Source of the DNA: Papio anubis | Taxonomy: Eukaryota > Chordata > Mammalia > Primates > Cercopithecidae | Assembly: GCF_008728515.1 (NCBI RefSeq) | Contig: NC_044989.1 | Location: 64,350,712-64,414,711 of the forward strand | Length of the DNA: 64,000 bases | Direction of reading: 5' to 3' | In this document: piece by piece, positions 1 to 14,175 of the stretch | Numbering within the stretch: the stretch's first letter is position 1 | Layout of the letters: every line of letters starts with the position of its first letter | Made by a program: the position numbers and the translations under genes | Notes under the pieces: generated by a model | What the model was told of the DNA's origin: nothing | What the model saw: the letters and a program-made list of their open reading frames with translations, nothing else | The model's database searches: none

Positions 1-100
1 GTTGCCGAGGCTGGTTTCAAACTCCTGGGCTCAAGCAATCTTCCCACCTCAGCCTCTCAAACTGCTGGGATTATAATATAAGCCAATGCAGCCAACTATG
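1..100 (-). repeat. Alu fragment cut by window edge
   Basis: The sequence 'ctcctgggctcaagcaatc' followed by 'ctgctgggattata' is an old minus-strand Alu. Its 3' part lies left of the window. From here to 430 there is only intron 7 of VPS54; the stretch 250-330 has weak MIR-like similarity. Confidence 0.75.
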
Positions 101-430
101 ATCACTTTTTATAAAAGACAAGCTCCAGCACTCGCACGCATGCACACAATATAAATTAATTCATCCTATATCTGTATTTTTAACTTGGTCTGTAAGCTCA
201 TTCTAACTCTAATTTCTAATTAAGCTCTACAATTATATTATTCTCTAATTTCATAGGATAGTAAACAATTATGGTGCTTGCTAAAGTCACATAGCTAGTG
301 AAGGACTTCATAGGTCTGATAGCCCTTGAAATTTAAGATAATTTTGCTTCCTATAATCTGAGGAAAATGTATTCTAAACCAAGACTGTTAAGCAATGGCA
401 TCAACTTCATTCCACAGTTAAAACACATAC

Positions 431-557
431 CTCTTCTAAAACTTGACAGTCATCTTCCAGTGGTCTATTTAAGTCACTGTGAGAATAAGTAGAAAATTCT
501 GCAATCATCATTTTATCTATCAGTTTTTCTAATTCACAAAGCTGTGATCCCAAATGC
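431..557 (-). CDS. VPS54: VPS54 coding exon 7 (last coding exon in window)
   Basis: This exon of 127 nt completes Arg337 (CG|G) and encodes residues 338-379 (HLGSQLCELEKLIDKMM to DDCQVLEE), ending in phase 0. The acceptor is TCCTTTTTAG|GCATTT and the donor GAAGAG|GTATGT. The next exon would lie left of position 1. The open frame running upstream into the intron and downstream through the donor is not coding. Confidence 0.95.
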
Positions 558-3500
558 CTAAAAAGGAAGAGGAAAATGTTATATTTATATTCACTAAAAA
601 CTACAAATTCGCTCCACACAATCAAGGGAACTAGTAGGTAAAACTTTTCCAGCTGACAGTACCTGTGCAATAATGCAATGTTTTCAAAAAATGAAGTCCT
701 TTAACTTACCAAAATAACTGCAAATATTTCATCTTCTAAATTCCATTTTTCTCTTTACAGTTGACCCTTGAACAACATGGGGGTTAGAGGCACCAAACAC
801 CAGTGCAATAAAAAATCTGTGGATAACTTCTGACTCCCCCAAAATTTAACTACTAATAGCTTATGTTGACCAGAAGCCTTACCAATAACATAAACAGTCA
901 ATAACACATTTTTTTCTATATTGTGCGTACCATATACTATATTCTTACAATAAAGCTAGAGAAAATATGTTACTAAGGAAATCCTAAGGAAAAGAAAATA
1001 TATTTACTATTAAGTGGAATCAGATCATCATAAAGGTCATCTTCACACTGAGTAGGCTGAGGGGGAGCAGGGAGAGGAGGGGTTGGTCTTGCTATCTTAA
1101 GAGTGGCAGAGGAGGTGGAAGTGGAGGCAGAAGAGGCAGACACTCAGTATAACTTTACAGAAATGCACTGTAATTTCTGACTTTACATTTTCATTTATCT
1201 AAAAATGTTTGTTTCTATATGGTACCGATCCTTCTTCTACCATTTGCTTTAGTTTCAGTGCCCATATCATAGAAGAGTCCATGTCATAAAAGAAGTCAAA
1301 CGCAGTCTTGAATAACGCGAACTCTGCTGCCAGACTGTCTAATGTCATCTTGTTTTCTGGTACTGCTGCTTCTAAATCTTTTTCCTCATTCTCTGGCATT
1401 GGTTTGAGAACACTCATCTCCATCAAGTCATCTTCTGTTAATTCCTCTGGTGTGGTATCTATTAGCTGTTGAATTTCTCCAAGATTCTTATCTTGAAATC
1501 CTTCATTCCTCACCCATTTTTGTCACATCCACAATCTCTTTCATGATCTCCTTGATCGTCTCACAGCATCTGCACACAGTTTTCTCTAACAGGAATTTAT
1601 TGTTTTGGGCTTTATGGTCTTCACAATTTTTTCTGTAACAATGATAGCATCTTCAATGGTGTAATCCTTCCAGACTTTCGTGATGTTCTATCGGGGTTCT
1701 CTTCCATGGCACTGATAATCCTTTCTGCAGAGTAGTGTGTGTAATGAGCTGTAAAGGTACTTATGACTCTCTGATCTAGAAGCTAGATTAGAGATGTTGT
1801 GTTTGGGGCAAGGAGACCATTTTAATGCCTCTGGTGTTGAATTCATGGGGTTCTGGGTGGACAGCGCCATTGTTCAACACCAAAAGAACTTTAAAAGGCA
1901 GTCACTTTTTGGCAAGGTACTTATTGACTTCAGAGACAAAGCATCAATGGCACCAATCCAGAAAAAGTGTCCTCATCCAGGTCTTTTGTTGTATAAGCAA
2001 AAAACTGGCAGCTGTTATTTATCTTTTCCCTTTGAAGCTTGTGGGCTAGCAGCTTTATAGATAAGGGCAGTCCTTATCACAAACCTGACTTCATTTGCAC
2101 AAAACAGTAAGAAATAGCCTATCCCTTCCTGTCTTAAATCCTGGTGCTCACTTGTCTTCCTTACTAATAAATGTTCTTTATGGCTTTTTTTTCCCCAGAG
2201 TAGGGCACTTTTGTCTGCATTAAAACCTTTCAGGTAGATATTCTTTCTCCTCCATTATTTTCTAAATGGCATCCAGGAACTCATTTGCTGCCTCTTTGTC
2301 AGCAGAAGCTGCTTCTCCTATTATCACAACTTTTCTGTAAGCCAAACCTCTAAAATTATCAAACCATCCTTTGCTGGCATTAAGTTCTCCAGCTTTAGAT
2401 CCTTCACTTTCCTTTTGCCTTAAATTATCATTTGATATCTTAGCTTTTTCTCAGATAATATTAGAGTCTATAGGCATGCCTTTCTCATAGTAAGCCTGCA
2501 CCTACATAAAATCTGCATTTTCAATACTGGATAAAAAGGTACTTGCAAAAAGTATAAGGCTTTTGTAAATGCTGTTGTAGCTAGAGTGAGGACTTGACAA
2601 CTTTTTTTTTTTTTTTTTTTTTTTTTAAACAATCGTGGGCAACCACAACTGCAGACCTCAATCTACTATACACATCAAGGAATTAAACTTTTTATTGTAA
2701 ATGTCATCACTTCTCTCTGCTTCTTGGGAGTACTTCCAGCATCACCAGTGAACTTAGTTTGGGTCCCATGGTGTTATTCAAGGTATACAGCATGTATTAA
2801 AAACAATAAAAACATGCAAAAACTGTAAGAGATCACCTTTTACTGTGATACTCAATTTACTGGAGAGAGGAACTACTCAAACATAGATGACTAGCATCAC
2901 TTGAGCTCATCACAGTAGCAACTGGAGGTGGCTATGAAATTATTACAGGGGTATAATATGTACCAAAGTTTTTTGCAGGTATGATCTAATACTGCATGAA
3001 TGGGGCCATGTACAGTCTGTAAGTTTTGATAAATTTTAACTTTTTTGACAAGCAATTATGATATAGTTTATTGTTTTCTAGTATATGCTAGCTATTTCAA
3101 GATAACATGGCTTTAAATCAAATGATGAACGTTTAAAAAGTTTGAACTCCTAAGGACATATATTGTTTTGAAGAATTTCAGAAATTAAAACAAAAATCTT
3201 CCTTTGTCTTCTAAATAAATATAAAATGCATTCTTCTAAATAAACATAAAATTCAGTTGTTCAGGGTACTATTTTGAGACACTTCAGACCTAACTTTTTT
3301 AAAAAATTACAAAAAAGCCTTTTTCTCTTTCTAGGTAGAGCAATGGTAGATATAATACTATTGCCTTCTGACAAAGCTCTTCCTAAATTGAAAGACTGTT
3401 TACCTACTGTAGGAGCATTAAAACATTTGAGAGAACGGTATTCAGCAAAGATCACTATAGCAGGAAATCATTGTAAAATGTAAGCTTCTTTGTTCATATT

Positions 3501-6500
3501 TGATTATTGTCTGTGTTGTCTGTTTTCATAGTTAACACACTATTGTGTTTTCAGACTCAGCATTCGAAAATTATTTTAATGTGACAAGATAAAATTTTAT
3601 GTTATATCATGATTGCAAATTTGTCTATTGATAAGAATTTAGATGTTTTGTATTTTATATTTACGTTTCTGAGATATTTAAGTTTTTAGTAAATATTGAT
3701 GCTTTAATTTTTTTAATTAAGTTCTAGGGTACATGTGCACAACATGCAGGTTTGTTACATAGGTATACCTGTGCCATATTGGTTTGCTGCACCCATCAAC
3801 TTGTCATTTACATTAGGTAGTTCTCCTAATGCTATCCTTCCCCCCAGCCCACCACCCTCGACAGGCCCCAGTGAGTGATGTTCCCCTCCCTGTGTGCGGG
3901 CTCTTTTTTGGTTCCATATAAAGATTAGTTTTTTCCAATTCTGTGAAGAAAGTCAGTGGTAGCTTGATGGGGATGGCATTGAATCTATAAATTACTTTGG
4001 GCACTATGGCCACTTTCACGATATTGATTCTTCCTATCCATGAGCATAGACTGTTTTTCCATTTGTTTGTGTCCTCTCTTATTTCCTTGAGCAGTAGTTT
4101 GTAGTTCTCCTTGAAGAAGTACTTCACATCCCTTGTAAGTTGGATTCCTAGGCATTTTATTCTCTCTGTAGCAATTGTGAATGGGAGTTCACTCATGATT
4201 TACCTCTCTGTCTATTACTGGTATATAGGAATGCTTGTGATTTTTGCACATTGATTTTGTATCCTGAGACTTTGCTGAAGTTGCTTATCAGCTGAAGGAG
4301 ATTTTGGGCTGAGATGATGGGGTTTTCTAAATATACAATCATGTCATCTGCAAACAGAGACAATTTGACTTCCTCTTTTCCTAACTGAATACTCTTTATT
4401 TCTTTCTTTTGCCTAACTGCCCTGGCCAGAACTTCCAATTCAACTATGTTGAATAGGAGTGGTGAGAGACAGCATCTTTGTCTTGTGCTGGTTTTCAAAG
4501 GGAATGCTTCCAGTTTTTGCCCATTCAGTATGATATTGGCTGTGGCTTTGTCATAAATAGCTCTTATTATTTTGAGATACATTCCATCATTACCTAGTTT
4601 ATTGAGAGTTTTTAGTATGAAAGGCTGTTGAATTTTTTCAAAGGCCTTTTCTGCATCTATTGAGATAATCATGTCGTTTTTGTCATTGGTTCTGTTTATG
4701 TGATGGATTACATTTATTGATTTGTGTATGTTGAACCAGCCTTGCATCCCAGGGATGAAGCCAAATTGATGGTGGTGGATAAGCTTTTTGATGTGCTGCT
4801 GGATTCGGTTTGCCAGTATTTTATTGAGGATTTTCTCATCGATGTTCATCAGGGATATTGGCCTAAAATTCCCTTTTTTTGTTGTGTCTCTACCAGGCTT
4901 TGGTATCAGGATGATGCTAGCCTCATAAAATGAGTTATGGAGGACTCCCTCTTTTTCTATTGGTTGAAACAGTTTCAGAAGGAATGGTACCAGCTCCTTT
5001 TTGGTGTTATTTAAGGTGTATAGTATGTATTAAAAACAATAAAAAACAAAAATATGCAAAAACTGTAAGAGATCACTTGTTACTGTAATAATTTACTGGA
5101 GAGAGGAACTGGTCAAATACAGATGACTAGCATCACTTGAGCTCACCACAGTAGCAACAGGAGGTGGCTATGAAATTATTACAGTGGTACACTATGTACC
5201 ATAGCTAGTTTTTTGGAGTTATGATTTAATACTGCATGAACGGGGCCATGTACAGTCCATGTGCAAGCTTTGATAAATTTTAACTTTTTAAATATATTTT
5301 ATGGTAGTAAATGATAAAGTAGACTAGTACCTACATATATTTTATGCATTCATGGCATATATATTTCTAGGCTATGTGGAAAGTTTTTTCAAACTTTCAC
5401 AAATCTCCCAAAACATTTCCAATACATTTACTGAAAAAAAAATCTGTGTATAAATGGACCCACAAGTCCAAACCCATGTTGTTCAAGGTCAAAGGTATAT
5501 CTTTAGCCTCCAAATAAATGTGTTCTAGAAAACCTGGTTACTGGGCATGATTGTTTCCACAGACAAAATACTGACATTCTAAGCCCTTTCCTTATTAACC
5601 ATTTACTAAATGTCAGTGGTGGTAGCTCCCCAATCATTCATTTATTCAACAAACATTCCTGCCTACCCTACACTAGGCCCTGTCCTGGGTGCAAATAAAT
5701 ATCTGAAGGACTATATGTACAGACGGACTCAATTCAATCTTTCCCATAATCAGTTTGAGTTACTGTGTAACATCCCTTAAGTCATTAAACTGAAAGTCAT
5801 TGAAACACAGACTGAAAAATGTAAGGATGAAGTACTTTCATATACAAAGGGATTTTTGCCATACTTTCAAACAGCTGTATAAAAGCAATGAGCTAAAGAA
5901 GCCTAGTTGGTCCAAAGAATTTCAAAACTTAAGTGAAAGAGTCCAATGGAACATGTTTATATCTCAGTGGAAAAAAATGTTTTAAGTTCTATTTTGAGGG
6001 GCAGTTTTAAAACATTTAAATATTACATTAAAATTAAAAAAAACATTTAAAATATATCTACACTACATTTACTTGAAAAAGAAATCCTTAATATTGACAA
6101 CTATATCTACGAAGAAAGACGAGATATAACACAATTTTTAAAAAGTTAGTTAAAACCATTTGACCTTTTGGGTAGATGCATTATTCTTCTTTTATAAACA
6201 ATATATGGTAAGTAGGAGTAGTGATAATTATGAAACAAATCTGATAAGTGAAATAACATACAAGTTTGCATTTTACAACATGAAAATTGTATTTCTTATA
6301 GTTAATAGACTAAAAAGGTTCTCATAAATGGCATCAATATCTTACAGTAGACTAATTTAGAATAGATCCACCAGTACAAACTAAAACATTGTCACAAGAG
6401 GAATTTGTTAGTATCTAGTAAAATTACAGAGGAATTTTGACCTAGGAATCTCACTTCTTAGAATCTGTCTCAAAGATGCATGAGCAAAAATACCAAAGAA

Positions 6501-9500
6501 CATACATTAACTGCCCTTCTATTGGTAACTGTAACGGAACAGAAACAACCCAAATGCTGACCAATGGGGAATGGTTGAATAAATCACAATGCATTTATTT
6601 TAAATAGATATTACTTTTAAAAGAATTGATAAATACCTATATATACTGCTACAGAGCAGTTTTTTTTTTTTTTCATTATTTCCCCTCCAGAAGCCTTTTC
6701 TAATCTCACACACACACAACCCCATGAAATTTTTATTTTTTTATTTTTTATTTTTCCTCGACAGAGTCTCCCTCTGTCGCCTAGGCTGGAGTATAGTGGC
6801 GCAATCTCAGCTCACTGCAACCTCCACCTCCCAGGTTCAAGCAATTCTTGTGCCTCACCCTCCCAAGTAGCTAGGAATAAAGGTATGTGCCATCACACCT
6901 AGCTAATTTTTGTATTTTTAGTAAAAGACAGGGTTTTACGACGTTGGCCAGGCTGGTTTCAAGCTCCTGACCTCAAGTGGTCCACCCTCCTTGGCCTCCC
7001 AAAGTACTGGAATTAGAGGCATGAGCCACCGTACCCAGTCACCCCTATGAAATTTTAATGCCACAAATATATTACATATCTGTTTATGTACTATGGCCCT
7101 TTGAAGGGTCACAAACCATTGTTATATTCAAGATTTTTTTTCACCTTTCAAGAGCCAATGTTTGCCCTCTTGAGGTAGTATCTCCCATTGAGAATGCATG
7201 CTGTAGAGCATGTACAATATCCAGAGTATATTGTAAAGTAAATACAGCAAGGTGGAGAGCAGTATCTACAGTGGGCTAATGCTTATCTGAGAGACAGACA
7301 GATAGATGGATGGATGGACAGATATAAACTAAAACTTTTAAATGGCGACTTATCGTAGGGGTTGTAGGGGAGAAAAAATGGGGTTATACTGATACTTCCA
7401 ATTTAAATTCAAGACTATATGGTTTTACTTCTTCAATCTTACATATGTATTTCCTTTTAATCAGGCTGAAAATTGTGATTACTAATGACACTAACACAAT
7501 TATCATTTGTTTTATCCCACAACATACACAGATTGTCTCAGAACAATATTATTAATACAAACAATATAGGAGGTTTTCCTCTTTTCCTTAAGATATATCC
7601 CATATAAGATGAACAGTTAAATTACTGTTTTAAAGTCACTTAAAAAAGAAAATTATTTCCCAGTTCTGTCCACTACGAAAGCCTAGAAATAATGGCCAAT
7701 CCAGTAGCAAGAACACGCCTACTACCCAGATGGATTTCTAAATACTATTTCCTAATAAAAGAAAGTAGGGCTCCTTAGACAAATGGCAGATTACAGGTCT
7801 GGGGTAGCAAATGTATAATATAAACATCCTGTCATAACACAAAGTAAGAAAACTGTCAATAACTACTTAGGAAATCATGTCAAAAGACTCAAGAATGAAC
7901 TTGAGGAGGTTCCTACAAATGATAATTCAATTTGAACATTGATAAAAATTAAAAAGTAAAGAAGTTAAAACACTTTGAAAGCATATAAATCTATGTATTT
8001 ATAATATCTTTACAAATTCATCAGTTATCTTTGGAGGATGCTAGATTTCCAATTCATTATTTTGAAAACAGCTAAATAAAGGAAACGAATCTAGCATTTA
8101 TCCTGTCTAATCTTGTAAGAACTGTCCTTCAAAGGGTGACCAAATAATTGTTATGGGGAAACATCAACTCATAGAAATGTTCCAGTGAATAAGTAAAGAA
8201 AGTGGGACAGAATTAAAGTATCATAATTTGTAGCCCATAATTAATGATAAATCTAGATTGTTAAATGGCTGCTAATCATCAAAAGAGAGATTTTTATGCT
8301 TCTTGACTGAAATACACACCACTGTCTATTAGGTGCTCTTGTCAAAAAGTAAAATTTAAAGATAATCAAGCTTTTAAATCTAACTATCAATTACAGAGAA
8401 TATAGGTGAAAAAATAACATGCTAAACATGGAAACACAGTTTACAAAATCCAAACTATGAGAAGCACTATAAGACAATCCAGTTTCTTTGATTAATATTT
8501 TGAAAGAAAATTAGAATGGATAACTATGGATCAAAAACCACTTGAGACATATCAACCAACTGCAATATATAGATATTATTTGGACCCTGATTACAATAAA
8601 CACACTGTAAGAAAGAATTTTGAGACAAACAGGAAAATCTGAACACTGACTAGCTATATTTGAAAATATAAATGAAGGCCGGGCATGGTGGCTCAAGCCT
8701 GTAATCCTAGCACTTTGGGAGGCTGAGACGGGTGGATCACGAGGTCAGGAGATCGAGACTATCCTGGCTAACATGGTGAAACCCCGTCTCTACTAAAAAA
8801 ATACAAAAAACTAGCCGGGCGTGGCAGTGGGCGCCTGTATCCCCAGCTACTTGGGAGGCTGAGGCAGGAGAATGGCGTAAACCCGGGAGGCAGAGCTTGC
8901 AGTGAGCTGAGATCTGGCCACTGCACTCCAGCTTGGGCGACAGAGCGAGACTCCGTCTCAAAAAAAAAGAAAAGAAAAGAAAATATAAATGACATTAGAG
9001 TTATATTTTTTAAAAATACTTATCTTTCAGAGATACCTAATGAAATATTTATGAATGAAACAAAATGTTTGGGGTTTGTTTCAAAATAATACAGGATATA
9101 GATAACACAAACTCGGCTTTGCATTGACAACTTAAAGATGATAAACAATTTATCTAGCTTCCTATAATTCTTTTCATATAATTTCCTTTAGTTTTGTGTA
9201 TGTTTGAGTCTTTATAAGTTTTTAAAAAAAAAAAAAAAAAAAACAGTGACAGTGTAGGATATAAATTTAGACCTAATATTGCTTGGCTCTCAATTATTTT
9301 TATGAAGACCATTGATTCTTTTTTAATGCAGACTAGAGGTTAGCACTCAGGTATGTGTTACCTTCAAGTATAAATACTCTTCAACAAATCACCATAAAGA
9401 ATTATGGTGGGAGGTCCATATGACTATACCTACTGATATTTGGGCATCAAAATAATAAAACTTCCTGTCATTTCGGCATAACTTAAATGCAGTGTTCTAG

Positions 9501-12500
9501 TTGACCTTAGATATTAAATAACTTGAGTAGCTTCATTTTTATGCATCCTTAAAGTAATTTTAAAGTTTAATTATGTAATACAGATTATATAATTAATTTA
9601 ATAAAGAACCTCAATACTAACACCAAATAGTATTTATTTTATAATCACAGGTATTTTATATATGCAAGAATTTGTCTAAACAAATCCTTAAATGCAACTT
9701 TCAGAACTGTAATATTTTTCACCTATTCATCCTCAATCTAATTGTTCTTTTATATTCTCGGCTACTTTGACAATAGATGTAATAATAATGACGTATGCAT
9801 TATTATCAATCTTAACAAAAATATTTAAGATAAATCTGCTAACACCTTGTTTTAAAAGTATGTATCCTAATAATCACATACAGTAATTTAGAGTGGTGAC
9901 AGAATCTACCGAAATGACAACTAAAATATCACTTTCTGAAAAATATATCCAGCTAAGTAAACTGAAACAATCCCAATACTTTCTACTTAGATATGCCTCA
10001 ATTTGCACGTTAATTCAGACCTTCTACTAAGTTGTATGTTCAATAGAGTGACCTCTGTGCTGTTCTTATCAGAAAATCTTGTATATCAATAAACTGTAGC
10101 AATTCTAGTTTCATCAAATAGCAAGAAGTCTGATTTCTTCATCACAAAACATATAATGTGGATGTTTTCTTACCACAATATTTTAAAATCTAAATTATAG
10201 GAGATTTAAGGTCAAATAATATGTTAAATACCTTTTGATAGATCTAATAATAAAGATCCCTTATATGGAATCTCAAGGTGACCACTAATCAATGAAATCA
10301 TAATAAACTGAGTGTTTTGCATCTTTTCTTTCAAAAAAAAAAAAAAAAAAAAGGCTTACAAGTAGAAAACAAGCTAGCTGCAGTAATTTTTATGCCAAAA
10401 TCCATTAATATGGTAGTTCCTGGCTGCTGAGCAAACCTATAGCTCAATTGCCCACAGTTTGTACAATTAAATTAGTACTGATGTTCAGAGTGATCTATTT
10501 GAGATCCTATAAGATCTATTAAAAAGCATAGCTCTCAAGTCCAGAGAGACCCAAGTTGAATCTCTACTGTACTGTTACTTAACTTGCTATATGACCTCAG
10601 TTTTCCTATCTGTAAAGTGTGGGTAACATTCCCTATCTCACAGTTTTTTGGGGAGTGGGCGATGTCCATATACTTAGCACAGTATCTGGTACAGAATACT
10701 TAAGTATTCAATATATGTCCTCTGTTGTAGAATGGTGGTGGTAGCAATCATGGTATGAAGTAATAGGAAAATAATGTTAACAACAATGATGAAAACTAAG
10801 AGTTTCTACACAAAGCTTTACAATAAGAAAGAGCAAATAACAACACTACAGTACTAAGTTTCAAGGTAACTAAAGATTTTCTGTATCAAAATCTGCAAGA
10901 TATCAACATTCAAATGCATTCTTGTGGGTTCATAATGAGACTTCCGTACTACATGTGCTTAAGCATTTGAATGCCATTAGCCTCAGCAATACTTTTAGTT
11001 AAATTACTATATAAATGATATATATTGTTTCAATGATTATCATTTTTATTGGTAATAGATAGCAAAATTTCATTGCATATGTAATGGCTAAAAATATTTA
11101 TATCCCGACCAGGCACAGTAGCTCACGCCTGTAATCCCAGCACTTTGGGAGGCCAAGGTGGGCAGATCATGAGGTCAGGAGATGGAGACCATCCTGGCTA
11201 ACACGGTGAAACCCTGTCTCTACTAAAAATACAATAAATTAGCTGGGTGTGGTGGCAGGCGCCTGTAGTCCCAGCTACTTGGGAGGCTGAGGCAGGAGAC
11301 TGGCGTGAACCCGGGAGGTGGAGCTTGCAAGTGAGCCGAGATCACGCCACTGCACTCCAGCCGGGGCAACAGAGCGAGACTCCGTCTCAAAAAAAAAAAA
11401 AAAAATTATGTCCTAATAATTAAAATCACCTAATTCTGCAACAATTCAGGCAGTAAAATCATTCAAAATTTTTTAAATTTATAAATTGAACAAATGTACA
11501 AAAGAATTATAATTATGAATTATGTAGTGAGTCAATATTACCCTTCAAGTTCTGAAGAGGGGAAATCAAAGTTTGGAACTTACACAGATACATCATACCC
11601 CCAAATCCATTAGTAGAAACCTCTTTGAATAGAGACAGGAAGATGTGTTAGTTGAAAATTTTGTTTTAGAAAGAACAAATTTATATAGGAAGATGCTACC
11701 ACTTTAATTACAAATCATGAAAAAGTTGAGAACCCAACAGTAGTTATAAACCAGGCTTCTCAATTACGGTGCACATTAGTATTTCCCAGAGAGCTTTCAA
11801 AAAAATACAGATGCTCAAGCCTTAACCTCTAGAAAGTCTGACTTAATTGGCTGGGTGGGGTGTGGCACACTTTTTTAAAAGCTCTTCTGGAGATGTTATT
11901 ATGCAGCCAGGATTAAGAACTACAGTCATATAGACTATAAATGGGGAATTAGGGACAATGATTATAGATGGGAAAAAAAAAAGAGTGGAATAAAGTGTCA
12001 AGATACATTTGGTAATATACTGAATAATTCATAGATTTTACAAATATGTATTAAGATGTGTACAACATAGCTCTTATCCAAGACATTTAAATTCAAAGCC
12101 CAATAGAAAGATCTGAAATAAAAACACAAACCATAACAAAACATGGTAGGAGACTGTAAAATTTCATTAGAGAATATAAACAAGGTGCTCTGGGAGCTCA
12201 GAAGTCACCAAAAATGTTTACATAAAAAATAATTTCAAAGTCAAAAAATACAGAAGGAATGAGAAAAAAGAATACATACATAAGCATTATTTGCTACTAA
12301 TGACTAGAAAAAATGTGATGTTAGGTTAATAGTACACAGAAAAATGGTAGACAAATAAAACTATTAAAATTCCTTTTCGAAAATAGAGATTTGCATTTGT
12401 GGTAGTTTAACTACTGGAAAATTTTGGTATGAAAATTTTCTTTAAAAGCAATAGAACCAATCTGGGCAACATAGAAAGACCTTATCTCTACAAAAAAATA

Positions 12501-14140
12501 AAAAAAATTAGCCTGGCATGGTGGCACAGACCTATAGTCCTAGCTACCCAGGAGGCTGGGGCAGGAAGATCATTTGAGCCCAGGAGTTCAAGGCTATAGT
12601 TGAGCTATGATCGCACCATTGCACTCCAGCCTGGGTGACAGGGCAAGACTGCATATATATGTATTAAATAGAGCATTTTTAAAAAGCAATAGAAAGAACA
12701 TTATAGCCAAAAGCAAAACCTGGACTAAGATCCATAAAATGGAAAGACTATTAACAAATAAATTCAAAAGAATCCTTTGCTTGTCCTACTGAAAGATTTC
12801 TTATTTCAAGTAAGACCCTATGCTTAGTATATGGCCCACAAAATGACTAAAATGTGGCCTCTGATATAAAAAAGACAAAAGCGTGTGAAATTCAAGTAGA
12901 ATATTTCTTCTTTCCTAATGGGAGAGTATAATTATCTCTTATGCTTATGTTACCATAAGAGACCTCCAATACATATTTTCCTGGATAAAAATCAATCTAT
13001 AAAGCATCCAAAACTAATTCTTATGCTTCTAAATAAAGTTAAATGGCCTTAAATATATCTGTGAAGCTATACAAGAAAGTAACTAATGTTGATATTTAAC
13101 AACCTTTAGCAAAAGGAAAGATAAAGTCAAGAAAGTAAATCATCATACAGGATTTGACAGATTTAAAACAAAACACAAACAAAAGAATGGGGTTACAATA
13201 ACAAGTCTTAAACTACTTCAAGTATGATTCAGTATTCTTCCTTGATTATAAAAACATTTTCTTTTAGACTACTTTTGTTTTTGAAAATAATTTGCTATAT
13301 GTTTATCAGAAGTTAGAGACTCAAGTTCTGATACCAAACTTTTAAACAGTTATAAACATATTGGAACTGACATTTGATAGGAAACTTTACAGAAATGTTT
13401 TACATGAAGAAATAATACTCTTTACACATGTGGTTCTAAAAAAAAAATAGAAAGATATTGAGCAAAATGTAGAAAATCAGAACATCTGAAAGTCTTTTTA
13501 AAAATCATAGACATTTTTGGCCGAGCATGGCGGCTAAGGCCTGTAATCACAGCACTCTGCGGGGCCAAGGAAGGCAGATGGTTTGAGCTCAGGAGTTTGA
13601 GACCAGCCTGGGTAACATGGCAAGACCCCGTCTACTAAAAATAAAAATCAGGCCAGGCGTGGTAGCTCACACTTGTAATCCCAGCACTTTGGGAGGCCGA
13701 GATGGGCAGATCACCTAGGTCAGGAGTTTGAGACCAGTCTGGCTAATATGATGAAACCCTCTCTCTACTAAAAATACAAAAATTAGCTGGGCACGGTGGC
13801 GGGCGCCTGTAATCCCAGCTACCCGGGAGCTGAGGCAGGAGAATCGCCTGAACCCGGGAGGTGGAGGTTGCAGTGAACCAAGATGGTGCCACTGTACTCA
13901 AGCCTGGGCAACAGAGCTAGACTCCATCTCAAAAACATAAATAAATAAATAAATAAATAAAAATTAGCTAGGCAGGGTGGTATGTGTTTTTTAATCCCAT
14001 CTACTCAGGAGGCTGAGGTGAGAGAATGGCTAGAGCCGGTGGTAGGCGGGGGGACTGAAGGTGGGAGCAGAGGTTGCAATAAGCTGAGAGCACACCACTG
14101 CACTCTAGCCTGGGCAACAGAGCAAGACCCTGTCTCGAAA

Positions 14141-14175
<35 letters not shown>

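Larger units (their letters stand above)
758..5495 (-). mobile_element. Tigger1 DNA transposon, interrupted by an L1
   Basis: A mariner/pogo-type (TcMar-Tigger) element. The left end 'cagttgacccttgaacaaca' starts right after a TA, and the inverted right end 'tgttgttcaaggtcaaagg' stops right before a TA at 5496, the expected target duplication. The body reads the transposase on the minus strand: a C-terminal open piece at 1199-1513 holds LTEDDLMEMS and TAFDFFYDMDSSMI, and degraded upstream parts follow to about 2600 with many stops and frameshifts. A 25-base T tract lies near 2602-2626. Without the insertion and its duplication the element is about 2.5 kb, close to the full Tigger1 length of about 2.4 kb. 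It is inactive. Confidence 0.88.

Noticed and set aside
407..670. 87-codon open frame with hydrophobic N-terminus, looking like a small membrane protein
   Set aside because: Its first part is intron translated by chance and the last part is VPS54 exon 7 read through its donor site.
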